A stretch of DNA of 64,000 bases from Stropharia rugosoannulata (lineage: Eukaryota > Basidiomycota > Agaricomycetes > Agaricales > Strophariaceae). Each line of letters starts with the position of its first letter. The first letter of the stretch is position 1. This document shows, one piece after another, positions 22,501-34,574 of this stretch. A model generated the notes under the pieces. That model made no database searches, was not told the origin of the DNA, and saw only the letters and a list, made by a program, of their open reading frames with translations. A program made the position numbers and the translations under genes. Location: the NCBI GenBank assembly GCA_028532985.1, contig JANCIK010000007.1, forward strand, positions 1,426,001 to 1,490,000. The letters run 5' to 3'.

Positions 22501-23756
22501 GGTCGGCGTCGCGGAAGACGACGAAGGAACCTGGAGGTCGTGAAGAAAGGGCGATGCGGAGAGAAAAATGAGGGCGGGTCGGCTGTGGTATTTATGCCCA
22601 ATCCATCATTTCTTTGGGGTTCGGCCCTCCCCACACTCACCTCCGCCCGAATCGAACACGCCCCGCCCTCGGCCCAAATCCTGGCGACGTCCCCGGCCTA
22701 CCCGGATCTGCCGTCGCTGTCCCCCACGGCCCTTGCTCGCTCCCACACGGTCTGCAGGCCCTCTCCTCGTCGCCGGCGCCATCCCCAACGCATAATGGCG
22801 CGTCGTTAATTGAATGGCGCCGAACCCAGTCCATCACGTGAGCTGACATTTTGGGGCGTCCTAATTTGGCACCCCACCGTCCACGTCCACTTTCACATGT
22901 TCTAGGCTCGGCGGTAAATCACATGCACTCGCCCTTGCACCATCTCCTCCATCTTCTCCCCAAGGTCTATCGTATTCTGGTCACCTCCAGGCATTTTGTC
23001 CAGATTCTCATCTTTCTGGGATTCTGATCAGATATTATCTTTGTTTCAGCTATGAGTTTGGGGCAGAACTTGCCCAAATCATGCTGATATTCATTTATCG
23101 CCGTGCCACATTGCGCTCTTCCCTCTGATTGCACCTCCATGCATCCTGCGTGTGTGCCCCAAACCCCACTGCGCAGCCATTACACATGCTCAAGGAGACC
23201 CCAGAGCAATAATGGGTGCTGCGATGGGGCGATAACAAAACCGGCTTGCACTCTGTTCGATTGGATACGTCCAAAAATCCAAATATCAGCGATTAGAAGC
23301 CCATTTTCTTCCCGTCTTCGAAGCTCTGCATTCACATTCTGTAACCTCCATCCGCTGACATGAGGACTAAATGCCACTGCACTAACACCCATTCAACGTT
23401 CACACGACTAATCGATGCTTGTCGCTCATTAACACTGTCCGCTCCCTTGCGCCATGTTTTGCCTGTCGAGTCTTAAGGAATGCTTCGAGGAAGAATTTAT
23501 GATGCATGGACAACTGACTCCGTTTATGGCCGAAGGATATGACAGATCTTCAACTGTTAGTATGTCCTTGTAATCTGTTTTCCTAAAAGTCTGGGCGACG
23601 CACATGCTCAAATCGTAAGGATTTCTCCTCTGTCACGGGCAAACAGTTGTAAAAACCAAAGATATTTATTTCTCATTGCGTTCGTTATACTCATTTACAA
23701 ATACACAAACCCCATCTCAATATTTCCACGTATTAACCATGCGAAGACACCCGCAT
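22501..23756. other. intergenic, OLE1 promoter side
   Basis: About 1.26 kb. The first 300 bp are C/G-rich promoter-like sequence for the desaturase. The remainder shows no supported gene. Confidence 0.5.
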
Positions 23757-24633
23757 TTACTGCTCAAGGAACTTGACAGAATGGAACACGTTGGTGTCCC
23801 ACTCAGCGACCCAGCGTCCGTCGCCATATTGCTATCAATTCCTAATCAGACACTCAAATGGCAAGCATGAAAATAGTTAACTCACCAAGTTAGCAATGCA
23901 CTTGTAGGAGTCACCGTCGCAGTTAATCTGAGTAACAGGGACGGGGGCCATGTCGGACGCCTGTCGCAAAGTAAGCATACATCCATATCGCGCCAATAAG
24001 AGGAGGACATACATCACCGGCACGGAAGCCATTGTAGTACACTGCAGAATTCCACTCCGCGACCCATCTATTGTCGCCGAATTGCTATCAACCATTAGAG
24101 TCAGCCTACAGGATTAGGCAAATATAAATAATGTAAGACGGACCAAGTAGGCAGTGCACTTATAAGTATTCCCGTCGCAGGTCACGGAAGTCACTGGAAC
24201 AGGGGCCATAGCGATCTCGCGCTGCAATAAGAACGTCGTAAGCACTGAGAAGAAAGCATGCCATAAAAAATAATTACCATGTCCTTGTGGTCGGGCGCGC
24301 CAAAGAGGCCCGTGTGAAAGACGGAAGTGCTCCACTGGGCGACCCAGCGACCATCGCCAAAGTCCTTCACCAGAGAAAACGATGAGACCAAGTGCCAAGC
24401 GGGTGATTACGATGTAGACTTACGAGGTTGGCAGTGCACTTGTAAATGTCGCCATCGCAAGCGAGGTTGGTGACGGGAATTGGAGCAAGAGAAGACTGAA
24501 AAAAGCGATGAGCTCTAAAATTAAGCCTTAAACAGGGTACAAGTGGATAGCGTACCTCCGCAGACCGGAAGGGCACAGCCAAAGCAGACTGCGCGACAAC
24601 GACGAGGGCAACGAATCCGGTGAGGAGCTGCAT
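23757..24633 (-). CDS. secreted protein with three two-cysteine repeats (copy B)
   Basis: Seven exons, all in phase 0, give 178 residues. A signal peptide (MQLLTGFVALVVVAQSALA) is followed by three copies of a module of about 50 residues. The first half of each reads like APVPVTQINCDGDSYKCIAN, with two cysteines six residues apart. The second half, on its own exon, reads QYGDGRWVAEWDTNVFH. All exon junctions are symmetrical (0-0), so whole half-modules can be duplicated without breaking the frame. The stop is at 23757-23759. TATAAAA lies at 24730-24736, about 97 bp before the ATG. No enzyme motif was seen. I do not recognise the family. Its sister at 7995-8804 has the same plan with more divergence. 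Confidence 0.88.
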
Positions 24634-24729
24634 CGTAAAAGTAGTGGGTGGGTCGTAAGAGTGTGAGTGTGAGTGAGTAGTAGACGAGGCTCAGTAAATG
24701 AGTGCTGGACAACGAAGAAATCGGGCACC

Positions 24730-24736
24730 TTTTATA
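24730..24736 (-). promoter_or_regulatory. TATA box of secreted repeat protein B
   Basis: TATAAAA on the minus strand, 97 bp before the ATG at 24633. Confidence 0.55.
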
Positions 24737-24739
24737 CAT

Positions 24740-27700
24740 ATTCTGGATCCGTCGCGTCTGAAAGGGTCTTCGCGCTTAGACGCGACTGCTACAATACGAT
24801 AAGGCGCGAAGCGATTACCGGTGGGGCAAGCCGCAAGCGCGCAAGTAGGCATTTACGCGACGCATCCCTGAGTTGGAGGCTTGGACCGACTTTGCAGGGT
24901 TCATTTTCATTTATCTGTCGTACGCAAGACTTTGCCACTGATCTAGTTTACGTTCTTCACATCCTCTCGTCGTCGAGATTACTGATAATTTACAAACGAG
25001 CACCTAGTACTCAGCAAACGACTTGTTCTTGTTTACTTAGGTGAGGGTGAAAACTATCTCTAATCCTTCCGAAGCATACATTCCTCAAATCCGAGTCCTC
25101 TCGGTCTGGCGAATAAAGAACGGTCTCCGAATAGAAGGTAAGTACAGAGCAAATAATGGAATTGATGGTTCCGCTTATGTACTACATACATACATGTTTA
25201 TTGATTCTTTAGCTCATTTCTGATTGTTTAACTCTAAGTATGAGAGGCTAATCAAGTCCATGGGGTACTTAAGTATCATTGGCCTCAGTGGGACCAGCAA
25301 TGCTCATCTCATTTCTGGTTCAGGGACTATGTACATGTAGCTTCCGGGCGAGGGGACGATCGATGGCAGGTACAAAATTCTTCAATGAACGATCTTTCAA
25401 ATATAATCGACATATTTACACAATTCTTTGGCTTGAATGAAAATGTCAAATAGCGATAAGCTCCGGAGGTGCAGTTGATCATGGTGTAGACGTCTGCAGA
25501 CATTCAAATATTCATATTCGGGCCAGGTCTCCTCTGATTTGGTTGGAATGGATCTTTATGTTATGACAGCAGAAATGCGCTGCTCGGTGGCTATGGTTGT
25601 GGTGCCTCCGCACTCGATTGACACGACTCATGGAGCTCCAGCAAGTTGGAAACAGCTCTTGACTGATAATGGGCACTCGAGTCGATTTTAGACCATAACA
25701 ACTTAGCTGCTCCGAGTCAAGTTATCAAGCCTTAAACATAGGACAAAAAGCCTGAATTAAATTATTTTTTTGCAGGTGACCTCGCTACTTCTACTTTAGT
25801 AAGTACTACTCAAGGAATGAATTAATGACATGCACATCACTACGAAGAGTCGGATAGTGCTTGAATCAAGCTGTATGAGTAATATTGACATGTTAACTGG
25901 TTACAGTCGACTTCCAGGTCACGAGGTCGCACAAGTGACAACTGACCGTGAACAAAATCAGCAAGTCGATTGCCGTTTTTGGATGTGATCAAGTTCCGTC
26001 AAACGCGCATAAGCCGCACGGACTCTGAAACAGATACAATTTGCGAAGACTGATAAAAGGACGAAGCGGAGTCTAACCAATCGGAAGTCTTCATACTGCA
26101 TTTTGTCTTCTTCCTCCCGTCGTCATTGCTGCGCCTCAGGTCTCCCTCGCACAATGAGGAATGGGTTCACGAAACCCTGTCAATATTGCTGTTGAATAAG
26201 ATGTGAGTCGGCCCTGTTCTTCCTGATTACGACTTGAGAAACTGTTGGAGTAGCAGTGCAATGCATGAAATGGTAGAAGTCGTATTTTACAGCTGTGAGC
26301 AAAAGTCTGTAAAGCAAAATCAAAATGTTGGACTCATACAGAGCGCGGTCCCGGTTGAGGTAAATATCTTGTATCCGAGCCTAATATCTGAGCACATCGC
26401 TATTGCTTATACTGTGACTCACAAAAAGGAGAAACGGGACCTACAAGTGTAGTATGTCATAGTGTGTTATGCAATCGGCCCGCCCCTGCGAGTGTTGGTG
26501 GCTATTATTGGAATGCGCAGATCCAGACAGGCTGGATGAACCAAAAAATATAACCGCTCAAGTACTGCTTGTTTAGTGATAGTACGATGACACCACGTCC
26601 TCTGATATTATATAGAATAGGTAGCATGTACACAACGAGGTAGGCTCATCAAAATAACTCATCATGAACTCGTTCATGAGCTCGTTTAAATAAAATCCGT
26701 TCAAGCGTTCCTTGCAAACCTGTACTATTAGCAATTAATAGACAGAGGAAAAGAATTAATACGGGCCTAATTTACTTCAGAACGGGTAGATGACGAGGTG
26801 AAAAATGAACATACCTCTGCACACACCTTGTCCAATCCCCCGCTGCATTGCCTACGCGAGAAAATCGTTAGCGTCACCGAACTCAGTCGCCATGAGCTGA
26901 CTTTGAAATTAAGACAGCGCCAGCTCGCAAAGATGACTGCTCAGGCGATGTCGACAGTGTGCTCAATATTGCACCATCAGCGGTCAGTGGCTAATAGTTT
27001 TCATCATTGTCATCTGCTGAACTGGCCCTGCATCCATTGACGTGTTTGTCCCGCACATATGCTATGGGATAAACGGCCTGGTGGATGGTAGAGAACTTGT
27101 GGTCAGAAGGCACTTACCATTATTCTAACATCTGGTAGACTTTGATACCGCAAAAAAAAAAAGTGTGGCTAGGTAAACTGGCTGAGCATAAAGTATATTC
27201 TGAGATGAGTTTATCGAGTAACTAACTTACTTTGAGAAATAATAATGCAGGTATGCACTCCCAAGAATCACCTATTGACGCCCCGTACACTGAAGACAAT
27301 GTAGAAGGCAATCGATGCCTTTTTGCGGATCGAGGGGGCTGGTTTTATAGTAGTCTCTGGGCCCTCAACGAGAATACATAACATGATCTTTCTCTACATT
27401 ATTCAGCCTACCAGTGTCATGCTCAGGTACCCTAACACTCCGGCACTACGGAAGGAAGCAGTGCACTGTTTGTTGGTCGTGGAGCGACTTCAATTGAATT
27501 CATGACTTGGGAAGTGCGTAATTCACTCAAAGCGGAACCGTCCAATTCAAGACAAGAGCGGAGCCGTTGTAGGTCTTCCTTACGGCTACTCATATTGAGG
27601 TTACTACTACTATGTTTTGATAAGCGCCCCAGTCACCATGATCATAGTCAGGAAGCGCAGACCATCAAACCCGTCTCAGGCTATTTACATGTTGTAGAAA

Positions 27701-28587
27701 GACCTTTAAATTCATAGTGCGCTGCGTTTCGAGCTTTTGGGAGCTGATGCGGCTGACGTTCACATTCTGTTACAAACTCATAAACTATGACATTGATTCC
27801 TCCCTAAGCCAAGGGCTATGCAGAATTATTTCAAGTTGTACTAATAAAGCTTGAAGCTTGAAGCCTCACTCCGCAAAGACATGTCCAAATAAATTCGAAA
27901 ATGGACCAAGCGAGCTGGCTTCAAAAATTCTGCAGTCGATAATTTTACACTTGACGAGTCACTAGTCGTTAGCTGCTCATGGTGCGGGACCGACCTCCCA
28001 AATGACATGTTCAAGAAGGACTTTTGCGAACATGTCGGACGTTTTGGTATTTGACGCGACGATGGCGTAGTAACTCATCTATACCACCAACTCCCCCTGC
28101 AATTGCTCTTCTCACTGCTAAGGAGCTCGCTCTCGGAACCTCAACGCATGAGTCGTGCGCTGATCAACGGAATGACCGACGTTATTTTGGTCCTACAGTG
28201 CAAATGGGGAAATATAAGTATTTGCACACGCCGGTATCCCGGTCCGGCTGTATGCCTACATTGATTCTATTTCCACTTTCCGTTCATCCACTATCATGAC
28301 TGGTTACATAAAAGAGACGCGAAAGTGATGTATTTCGCCAACGCGCACCGCGCGCGTGTAAATTATCTAAATTCCTCCATGTTGGAGAAACTTCTTGCTC
28401 TCATGCGTCAACTGGTCTGTGCGTTTTTGATACTTTTACTTACGTTGACTACACTTGTTACCATGTGTTTCGGATGGTGTGAGACACAACACTTTCTTCC
28501 CTCGACCACTATTCACTCCACATTTAACCCGTTTGCGCTATAGACCCTGTGAGGCCTGATAACGCATGTGCTCTGAATAAATACGAA
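24740..28587. other. gene-poor stretch
   Basis: Nearly 4 kb without a supported gene. A short direct repeat (CATGAACTCGTT / CATGAGCTCGTT) lies near 26665-26688, and an AAGCTTGAAGCTTGAAGC run near 27847. A fragment around 27970-28060 reads SCSWCGTDLPND and then CEHVGRFG, a possible zinc-finger remnant, but it ends in a stop and cannot be joined to the gene at 28588. Confidence 0.5.
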
Positions 28588-29923
28588 ATGGCTGAAGTGC
28601 TCCCGCTCTCTCCTCGGCATCGCATCGATTCGATTCATGGGTGGAATGAAATAGGCGTGGAGTTGCAAAGGTTGCACTGGGCACCAAACGTAGATGAGCC
28701 TCCTGGCGGCTTTCCTCCCATACGAAGGAAGCCAAATGCAAAATCAAACTATAATCCTGCTGAATGGCTTGTGAACGGCACCACTCCAGTCGGGGTAATA
28801 TACTATGTCAGTGCATTCCGACAAGAACCATACTGACCGAATATATCTGTTCTCTCCATAGGCAAAATACACTAAGGCACAAGCACAGAAGAAGTTTCTT
28901 GTATGTCCTTACTTCAGTTTCTGCTCGTTGTAGCAGTTGATTGACTCCCAATTTCGACATAGCTGACAGATTTCGATTTGAAAGATCTTGTGTACACTAC
29001 GCGGCCGGCCATAAGACTGCCCGGTAAAGCTTATGCCTGTGCTGAGGCGCATTTATATCTGGTTATACAACTCAAGCTGCGCGCATGGGAAAAGTATGGG
29101 GGACCTACGGGACTCGAAGAAGCGCTTAAGTTGAAGTCAGTATTAGGTTATGCATTTAATGATCGATACTTACCATTTTTGCCTTAGAAAAGGGGCGGGG
29201 AAAAAGGTTCAGCGTGGCGCAACTGGTAGACCGGAGCGAAACGCATCCGAAGATGCTGTAATGGCTCTCCCGCCTCCTCCGGCGCCCGCTAGTACCCCTC
29301 GCCGTGGAGACAGGAACACGCCCGCACAGCCACTTCGAGTCGAACCTTCCCCACCGGATCAGGGAACACCTCGCAACGTTGAGCATGACTCGCCGCTGGG
29401 TTTGCTTGAAGGTTTAGATGACACCTCGAGCATCTTGACTCCCCTGCAACGTGCGCTGTCTATCCGTCATCATTCTCCAGACCTGTCAACTCCTACAAAA
29501 GAACAGACAAAGACCCGACGTGCACCAGCACCGTTTCCCCTTTCCTTCATCGCTGCTCATGACGACGACGTTATCTCTATCAGTGATAATTCTGAAGGTG
29601 AGAACGTCTTCAAGATTTCTTTTGACCAGTCAAAGTCCTCTGGTGGGAATGGGTCCAGCGCTGCCAGTGGTACTTCTTCCTCCGAGTCGAGCCTTTCCAC
29701 TCCAGTAAAGCAAGAACGTGGTCAAAAAATCGATTCGATGTCGTCAACTTCGTCTACACAAAAGCGACGCAAGGATGTGGACAGTGATGAAGAAGTCGAA
29801 ATCGTCTCTGTTACTGTTACGCCCGTGAAGAAGTCTCACAGCGTCTCTCTGACGAAGCGCAGAAAAATCGCTTCCCCGGACAAGAAACAAGCCTGCATTG
29901 ATGTTATCGAAATATCTGATTAA
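28588..29923 (+). CDS. probable nuclear protein with SUMO-interacting-like motifs
   Basis: Four exons (28588-28794, 28862-28900, 28963-29135, 29188-29923) give 384 residues. The first 140 residues look folded (RIDSIHGWNEIGVELQRLHW, DFDLKDLVYTTRPAIRLPGK, CAEAHLYLVIQLKLRAWEKY). The rest is low-complexity Ser/Pro/Lys-rich sequence. It holds VISISDN and a C-terminal DVIEISD, which resemble SUMO-interacting motifs, and basic runs (QKRRKD, TKRRK) that resemble nuclear signals. An alternative start a few codons upstream is possible. I do not recognise the N-terminal domain. The reading of the motifs is by eye. Confidence 0.75.
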
Positions 29924-32360
29924 ATAAAATGTTGTGCGTCAATACTCGCCCTCTTGTTTATTTGACTGTACAAGTACTCGAAGTTAATTTTTGGTCACTC
30001 ACTGTATTTATGTTGTACTGTGTATACATTTATTCCATTACTCCTCTTTCTTGGAAGTTGGCAGTGCCTGGGGATGTCGCGCTGCTGTGGACATCATGCA
30101 GACCTCGACGCTACAGAATAATTTGGGCTCTAGGCTGAAAACAGTGGGGGAAGCAAGGAGCAAGGCAAGAAAGAGAAAGGCGTCTAATCGTTGTCTATTC
30201 GGCAACTATTCGGCGTATGCTCCTCGGTGTGTTTACTCCGAGTTGGTGCATTTATTTCGCCAACGTTACGTTGAATAAAGTACTGTGAACATGGTATGTT
30301 CTGATTACGGTTAGTACCACTGGGAAGGACGTTGCAAATGCGAAAGTAGCCTCAAAAACAAATGACCGGTCTTGCTGCCAACAGCATCAACTTTTGACAT
30401 GCTGTGTCCATGCCGCTCACTCAGCCTGCCGCCCTCTCTCGGCAGAGTGGGCCGGCCGTAGACTTGTTGACCACTTACCAACTTTGGTCTAGTACTACGG
30501 TAGAAAGAGTCAGGGTAATTTGCCATCTTGTTACTTATTGTCCAATCCACCATGTTCTAATGCACGTCATCAATCGGTCTGCAGCGCTGTTCTATCAGTA
30601 GGGCGACTTGATATCTTTCTGTGAGCTATCCGCAATTCATTTGGGGCGCAGCATTGGTGTTATGGCACAAAACCAAAAGATATCCCTGTAGCTACTACGC
30701 GTTTGCAGCATGTACCTATGTCTGTGAGAGTGTAGTATACTGAAGCGTCAACTCTACACAGAGTATAAGATTGAAATCAACTTCCAGAAGTTGCAAGAGC
30801 TGTTCCAATATGTGAAATATGTCAGCACCCTACTAATCATCCAGTGCCAGTCTGAATAATCACCGAAGAAAAAAGACTCACATAAATGCCTCAGGGAGAA
30901 AGTGTACGTATATCAGTAGATGCATTGTAGAGCTGCCACTGAGAGCCAGCTCAATTTGTGTTGACAAAAATCTGTTTGAAGGGTTGAAGCATGGGCCCCA
31001 AATTATTATCACTTCGTAACTGTATCTTCTGAGGCTCGGAATATTCAAAATACATTAGTCCGTGATGAGCCAAATTTGAAGTGCGATCAATTTAGACCAC
31101 AATCTTTCTCCATAGTTAAAGTTAACTACTAACATCACTTGGGAATTATTCATGTGGTAGCAATAAGTGTATTTTTTCTAAAATTGTGGAGAGGGTCGGA
31201 GTCGAGAGTGGGCGCTCTTGCTACCTCTTGTTCCGACCTGCCTTCGCTCAAAGTTGAATGAGAATGAATAGTATGCGACAACCCACTAGCTCTGTATACC
31301 TTCTCGTATGAGAACGGCAAAAACCCCAGTCCCTCAGCGAGGCTTGAAGCTTGAAGCTTGAGGGAATCTGATTGTCGTGAGCTAATATGTAAGAAGAAAA
31401 TTCTTCATGGAGATGCCGAAGACTACTTACTAACAGACAGATATGCTACTACTGTATCGTCAGCAACTTAATTAGGAGTTTAAATATAAGTGGTATGCCG
31501 TCCGTTGACTACGCATTACAACTTCTAGCAGTGTTTAGTAACTTTTGAATAGTAACCGTATGGAAATATAATGACTGACAGTCGCAGAGAAGCAGTATCC
31601 ATCTGTAGGCATCTCCACACTTTATGCATACCAAAGCAGCCGAGATGCGGCACGGAAGAGGTTCCCTTGATGGAATAATGGATAACGGCACTTTGCAATA
31701 AAGATGGATAGTAGGAAGTCTGGCGTAGTAGTGGAAATTCCCACTGCCTCATCTTCACATAAATCGTATAGCTACACTGAAGCTCTGATTAGTCCCATTG
31801 CTCAGCTAGTGCAACCAAAGCCGTAATTTACTCACCACTAATATCCACAGTTACTTCAACTTAAAAAGAGCCAAGGCATGGGATGGACGAGAACCTGAGA
31901 CCGCATGCAAGAATCAAGTGCTAAGAGAAAAAATTGGCAACGATCGCAGCTATTATTGCACCTCTTCCTAATTCTATTCCACCCTTTAATGGCTTAGAAA
32001 TCTCTCAATGAGAGTCAACGTAAGTGGTAGTCCGAATTATTATAACCTTACTGCGTACTAGCTTGTCATTGGGAATTGAGACCGATCAAAGATAACTGGA
32101 GCTACGTATAATGACTAAAGCCTGTTAACGCTGTCAGAATCTTTCCACTACAAGTTTTTAAATCTGAGATATATTGCCCGCTTCCTCATTATCTGACATT
32201 CCCAGCCGGATTTACGGGACAGATCACACATAGATTTGTACGCTACCTTGATGTGTTTATGACATGAATAGTCCCTATAAAACCAGAGGTATTCTTGAGC
32301 AGGAATATCCAATCTCCAGCTTGTTCTAGTTCTGATTCTCATCCATCCTCAACGAGAAAC
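29924..32360. other. gene-poor stretch with AKR promoter at its end
   Basis: About 2.4 kb with no supported gene. A GCTTGAA triple run lies near 31343-31361, like one at 27847. TATAAAA at 32276-32282 serves the gene starting at 32361. Confidence 0.5.
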
Positions 32361-33885
32361 ATGTCACTCTACCCACTCGCACCCACCCCCAAGACTGGTC
32401 TTGCCCGCTATCGAGTCCTGTCGTCCACCGCTGGTGTGCACGTTTCACCTATTGCGCTTGGCGCTATGAGTATTGGCGATAAATGGGAGACATTTGGCAT
32501 GGGGTCTATGGACAAGGAGGCGAGCTTTAAACTCCTTGATGCATACTTCGACAACGGTGGAAATTTCATCGATACTGCAAATAATTAGTGAGCACATCCT
32601 TCCGTCGCGTTTGATAAAGCTTAAAAACAGTGAATGAACAGTCAAGACGAGACGTCTGAGATGTTCGTTGGCGAGTGGGCGGAGAAGCGAGGTATACGAG
32701 ATCAATTGTTTATTGCAACCAAGGTAGTCTATCTTTCCGAGCAGATTCTTCAGCGACATGATATTAATGCTCTCGAAAAGTACAGTATAAACTACAAGCA
32801 GCACGACTGCTCCATAGAGCAGCAAATTTTGTACACCGGTAACAGCGTTAAATCGCTGCGTAATTCCTTTGAAGCCTCACTGACGAAACTCCGCACCACA
32901 TTTATCGATCTTCTGTACCTGCACTGGTGGGATTGGGATACAAGTGTCGAGGAAGTAATGAGGTCCCTTCATTCTCTGGTGCTCCAGGGCAAAGTTCTTT
33001 ACCTGGTACCTTTCTTTCTGTCGCTTTTTGTAGCGGCGAAATGACGTGATTCTTGGATATACAGGGCGTGTCCGATACGCCTGCTTGGGTGGTTGCAAAA
33101 GCGAATCAGTACGCGCGAGACCATGCACTAACGCCATTTACTGTCTATCAAGGAGCATGGAATATCATGGAACGCTCATTCGAGCGCGAGATTATTCCAA
33201 TGGCACGCTCAGAAGGTGTGTTAATACTGTATAACCTCTAAACAAACTTACCTTATTACTTTATCTCGAAGGCATGGCGCTTGCCCCTTGGAATGTTCTT
33301 GCTGCTGGTAAGATAAGGACCGACAAAGAAGAGGAGATACGCCGCAATACTGGAGAGAAGGGGCGGGTCTGGAAAGGACAATCATGGGAGCGCACTGATG
33401 CGGAGAAAAAGATTTGCAAGGTCCTCGAGCAGGTCGCTGCAGAGGTTGGAGCAAATCACATTACCTCGGGTGCGAAGCTTTCAAATAATCTACCTTTTCA
33501 AGCCAATCATAACTATCTTTTCCAGTTGCTATCGCCTACATAATGCAGAAGACACCATATGTCTTCCCGATCATCGGAGGGAGAAAGGTCGAACATCTCC
33601 TTGCTAATCTAGAAGCACTCGATATTATTTTGAGTGAAGATCACATGCAGCGTCTGGAGAGTGCCGTGGAATTCCAGCCAGGCTTCCCATATTGGATGAT
33701 TGTATGTGGACTCTTTACTTTGTATCAACGCCTGACAGGTACTGAATGTACGTGCAATTAAACAGGGAGATGGCAATTCCCCTTCTCGGTTCATGACTGC
33801 GGGTGGCCATACGGCTAAACCTAGACTCGAACCGATCAAACCCACAAAGTGCACGCCGTTGAAAAACGGCAAAAATGGTTATTAG
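32361..33885 (+). CDS. aldo/keto reductase, aryl-alcohol dehydrogenase type (copy A)
   Basis: Seven exons (32361-32587, 32642-32723, 32781-33005, 33065-33215, 33272-33469, 33526-33701, 33766-33885) give 392 residues. It is a TIM-barrel NADPH-dependent reductase of the yeast AAD / Phanerochaete aryl-alcohol dehydrogenase group, which interconverts aromatic aldehydes and alcohols. The catalytic tetrad is visible as D in FIDTANN, Y directly after it across the intron, K in IATK and H in [14 protein letters not shown] and PWNVLAAGK follow in the right places, and [10 protein letters not shown] belongs to the cofactor site. The C-terminus ([15 protein letters not shown]) differs from the other two copies. 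Cytosolic, no signal peptide. Such enzymes often serve lignin-derived aromatics in wood or litter fungi. Confidence 0.93.
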
Positions 33886-34574
33886 GATAGCAGTGCCGTC
33901 ATAGGAGAGGTGAATTTCACAAAGAGGCTGAGGGCTGAAGCCTTGAAGGAAGGTTTATAGTGTAGTATAAGCAGTGAACACGCAATTCAATTTTCCTTTG
34001 CATGAGACTTATGACGGGACAACGCAAGAAGGTGGTTGACGGCATTTTCGACGAAGTCCACTTCAAGCTACGGCAACTCCCGCCATTTTACCCACGTTCC
34101 AACAGCAGGAAGCCGTCCCGTTAACAAACCCTTCGCCTACCTCTCTACGTAAAGCACTCGCGATTGAAGCTTATGTAGCTTAAAATATGATAGTTTATAG
34201 AGCTGTCTCAATAAAATTGATCGAATGTATCATTGTTTGGACCTACTAGGACAAGTCAACACATTAAGCGCCCGTCTGTCCTCGTCTTCGCATATCAGGA
34301 ACGGCATGTATGAACAGGACACTATGTACAATATTTCAAAATCAACCAAAAGTGGAAGTCATGCCAGACCCGCAATACATCTAGCCAGGCATCCTTCCGC
34401 CTTCCGGTAGTCATTATTAGCCTAGCATGTCAGCCGCTTCGAGTACTTAAAAGGCTGGTGTCCACCGATAACCACAACCAACAGTCCTACGCATCCTACT
34501 CGGGAAAAATTCTCAACAGCCTATTCTCCCAGAACCACGATCTTTTTTACGAACACACACTATCATTCACAACC
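33886..34574. other. intergenic, no gene seen
   Basis: About 690 bases between two genes on the same strand. No supported coding sequence was seen. Confidence 0.5.

Noticed and set aside
21781..22809. Long plus-strand frame opposite the OLE1 desaturase
   Set aside because: It is the antisense shadow of a GC-rich exon with clear histidine boxes on the other strand.
27970..28060. Possible zinc-finger exon reading SCSWCGTDLPND
   Set aside because: It ends in a stop shortly after and I found no phase-compatible join to the gene at 28588.
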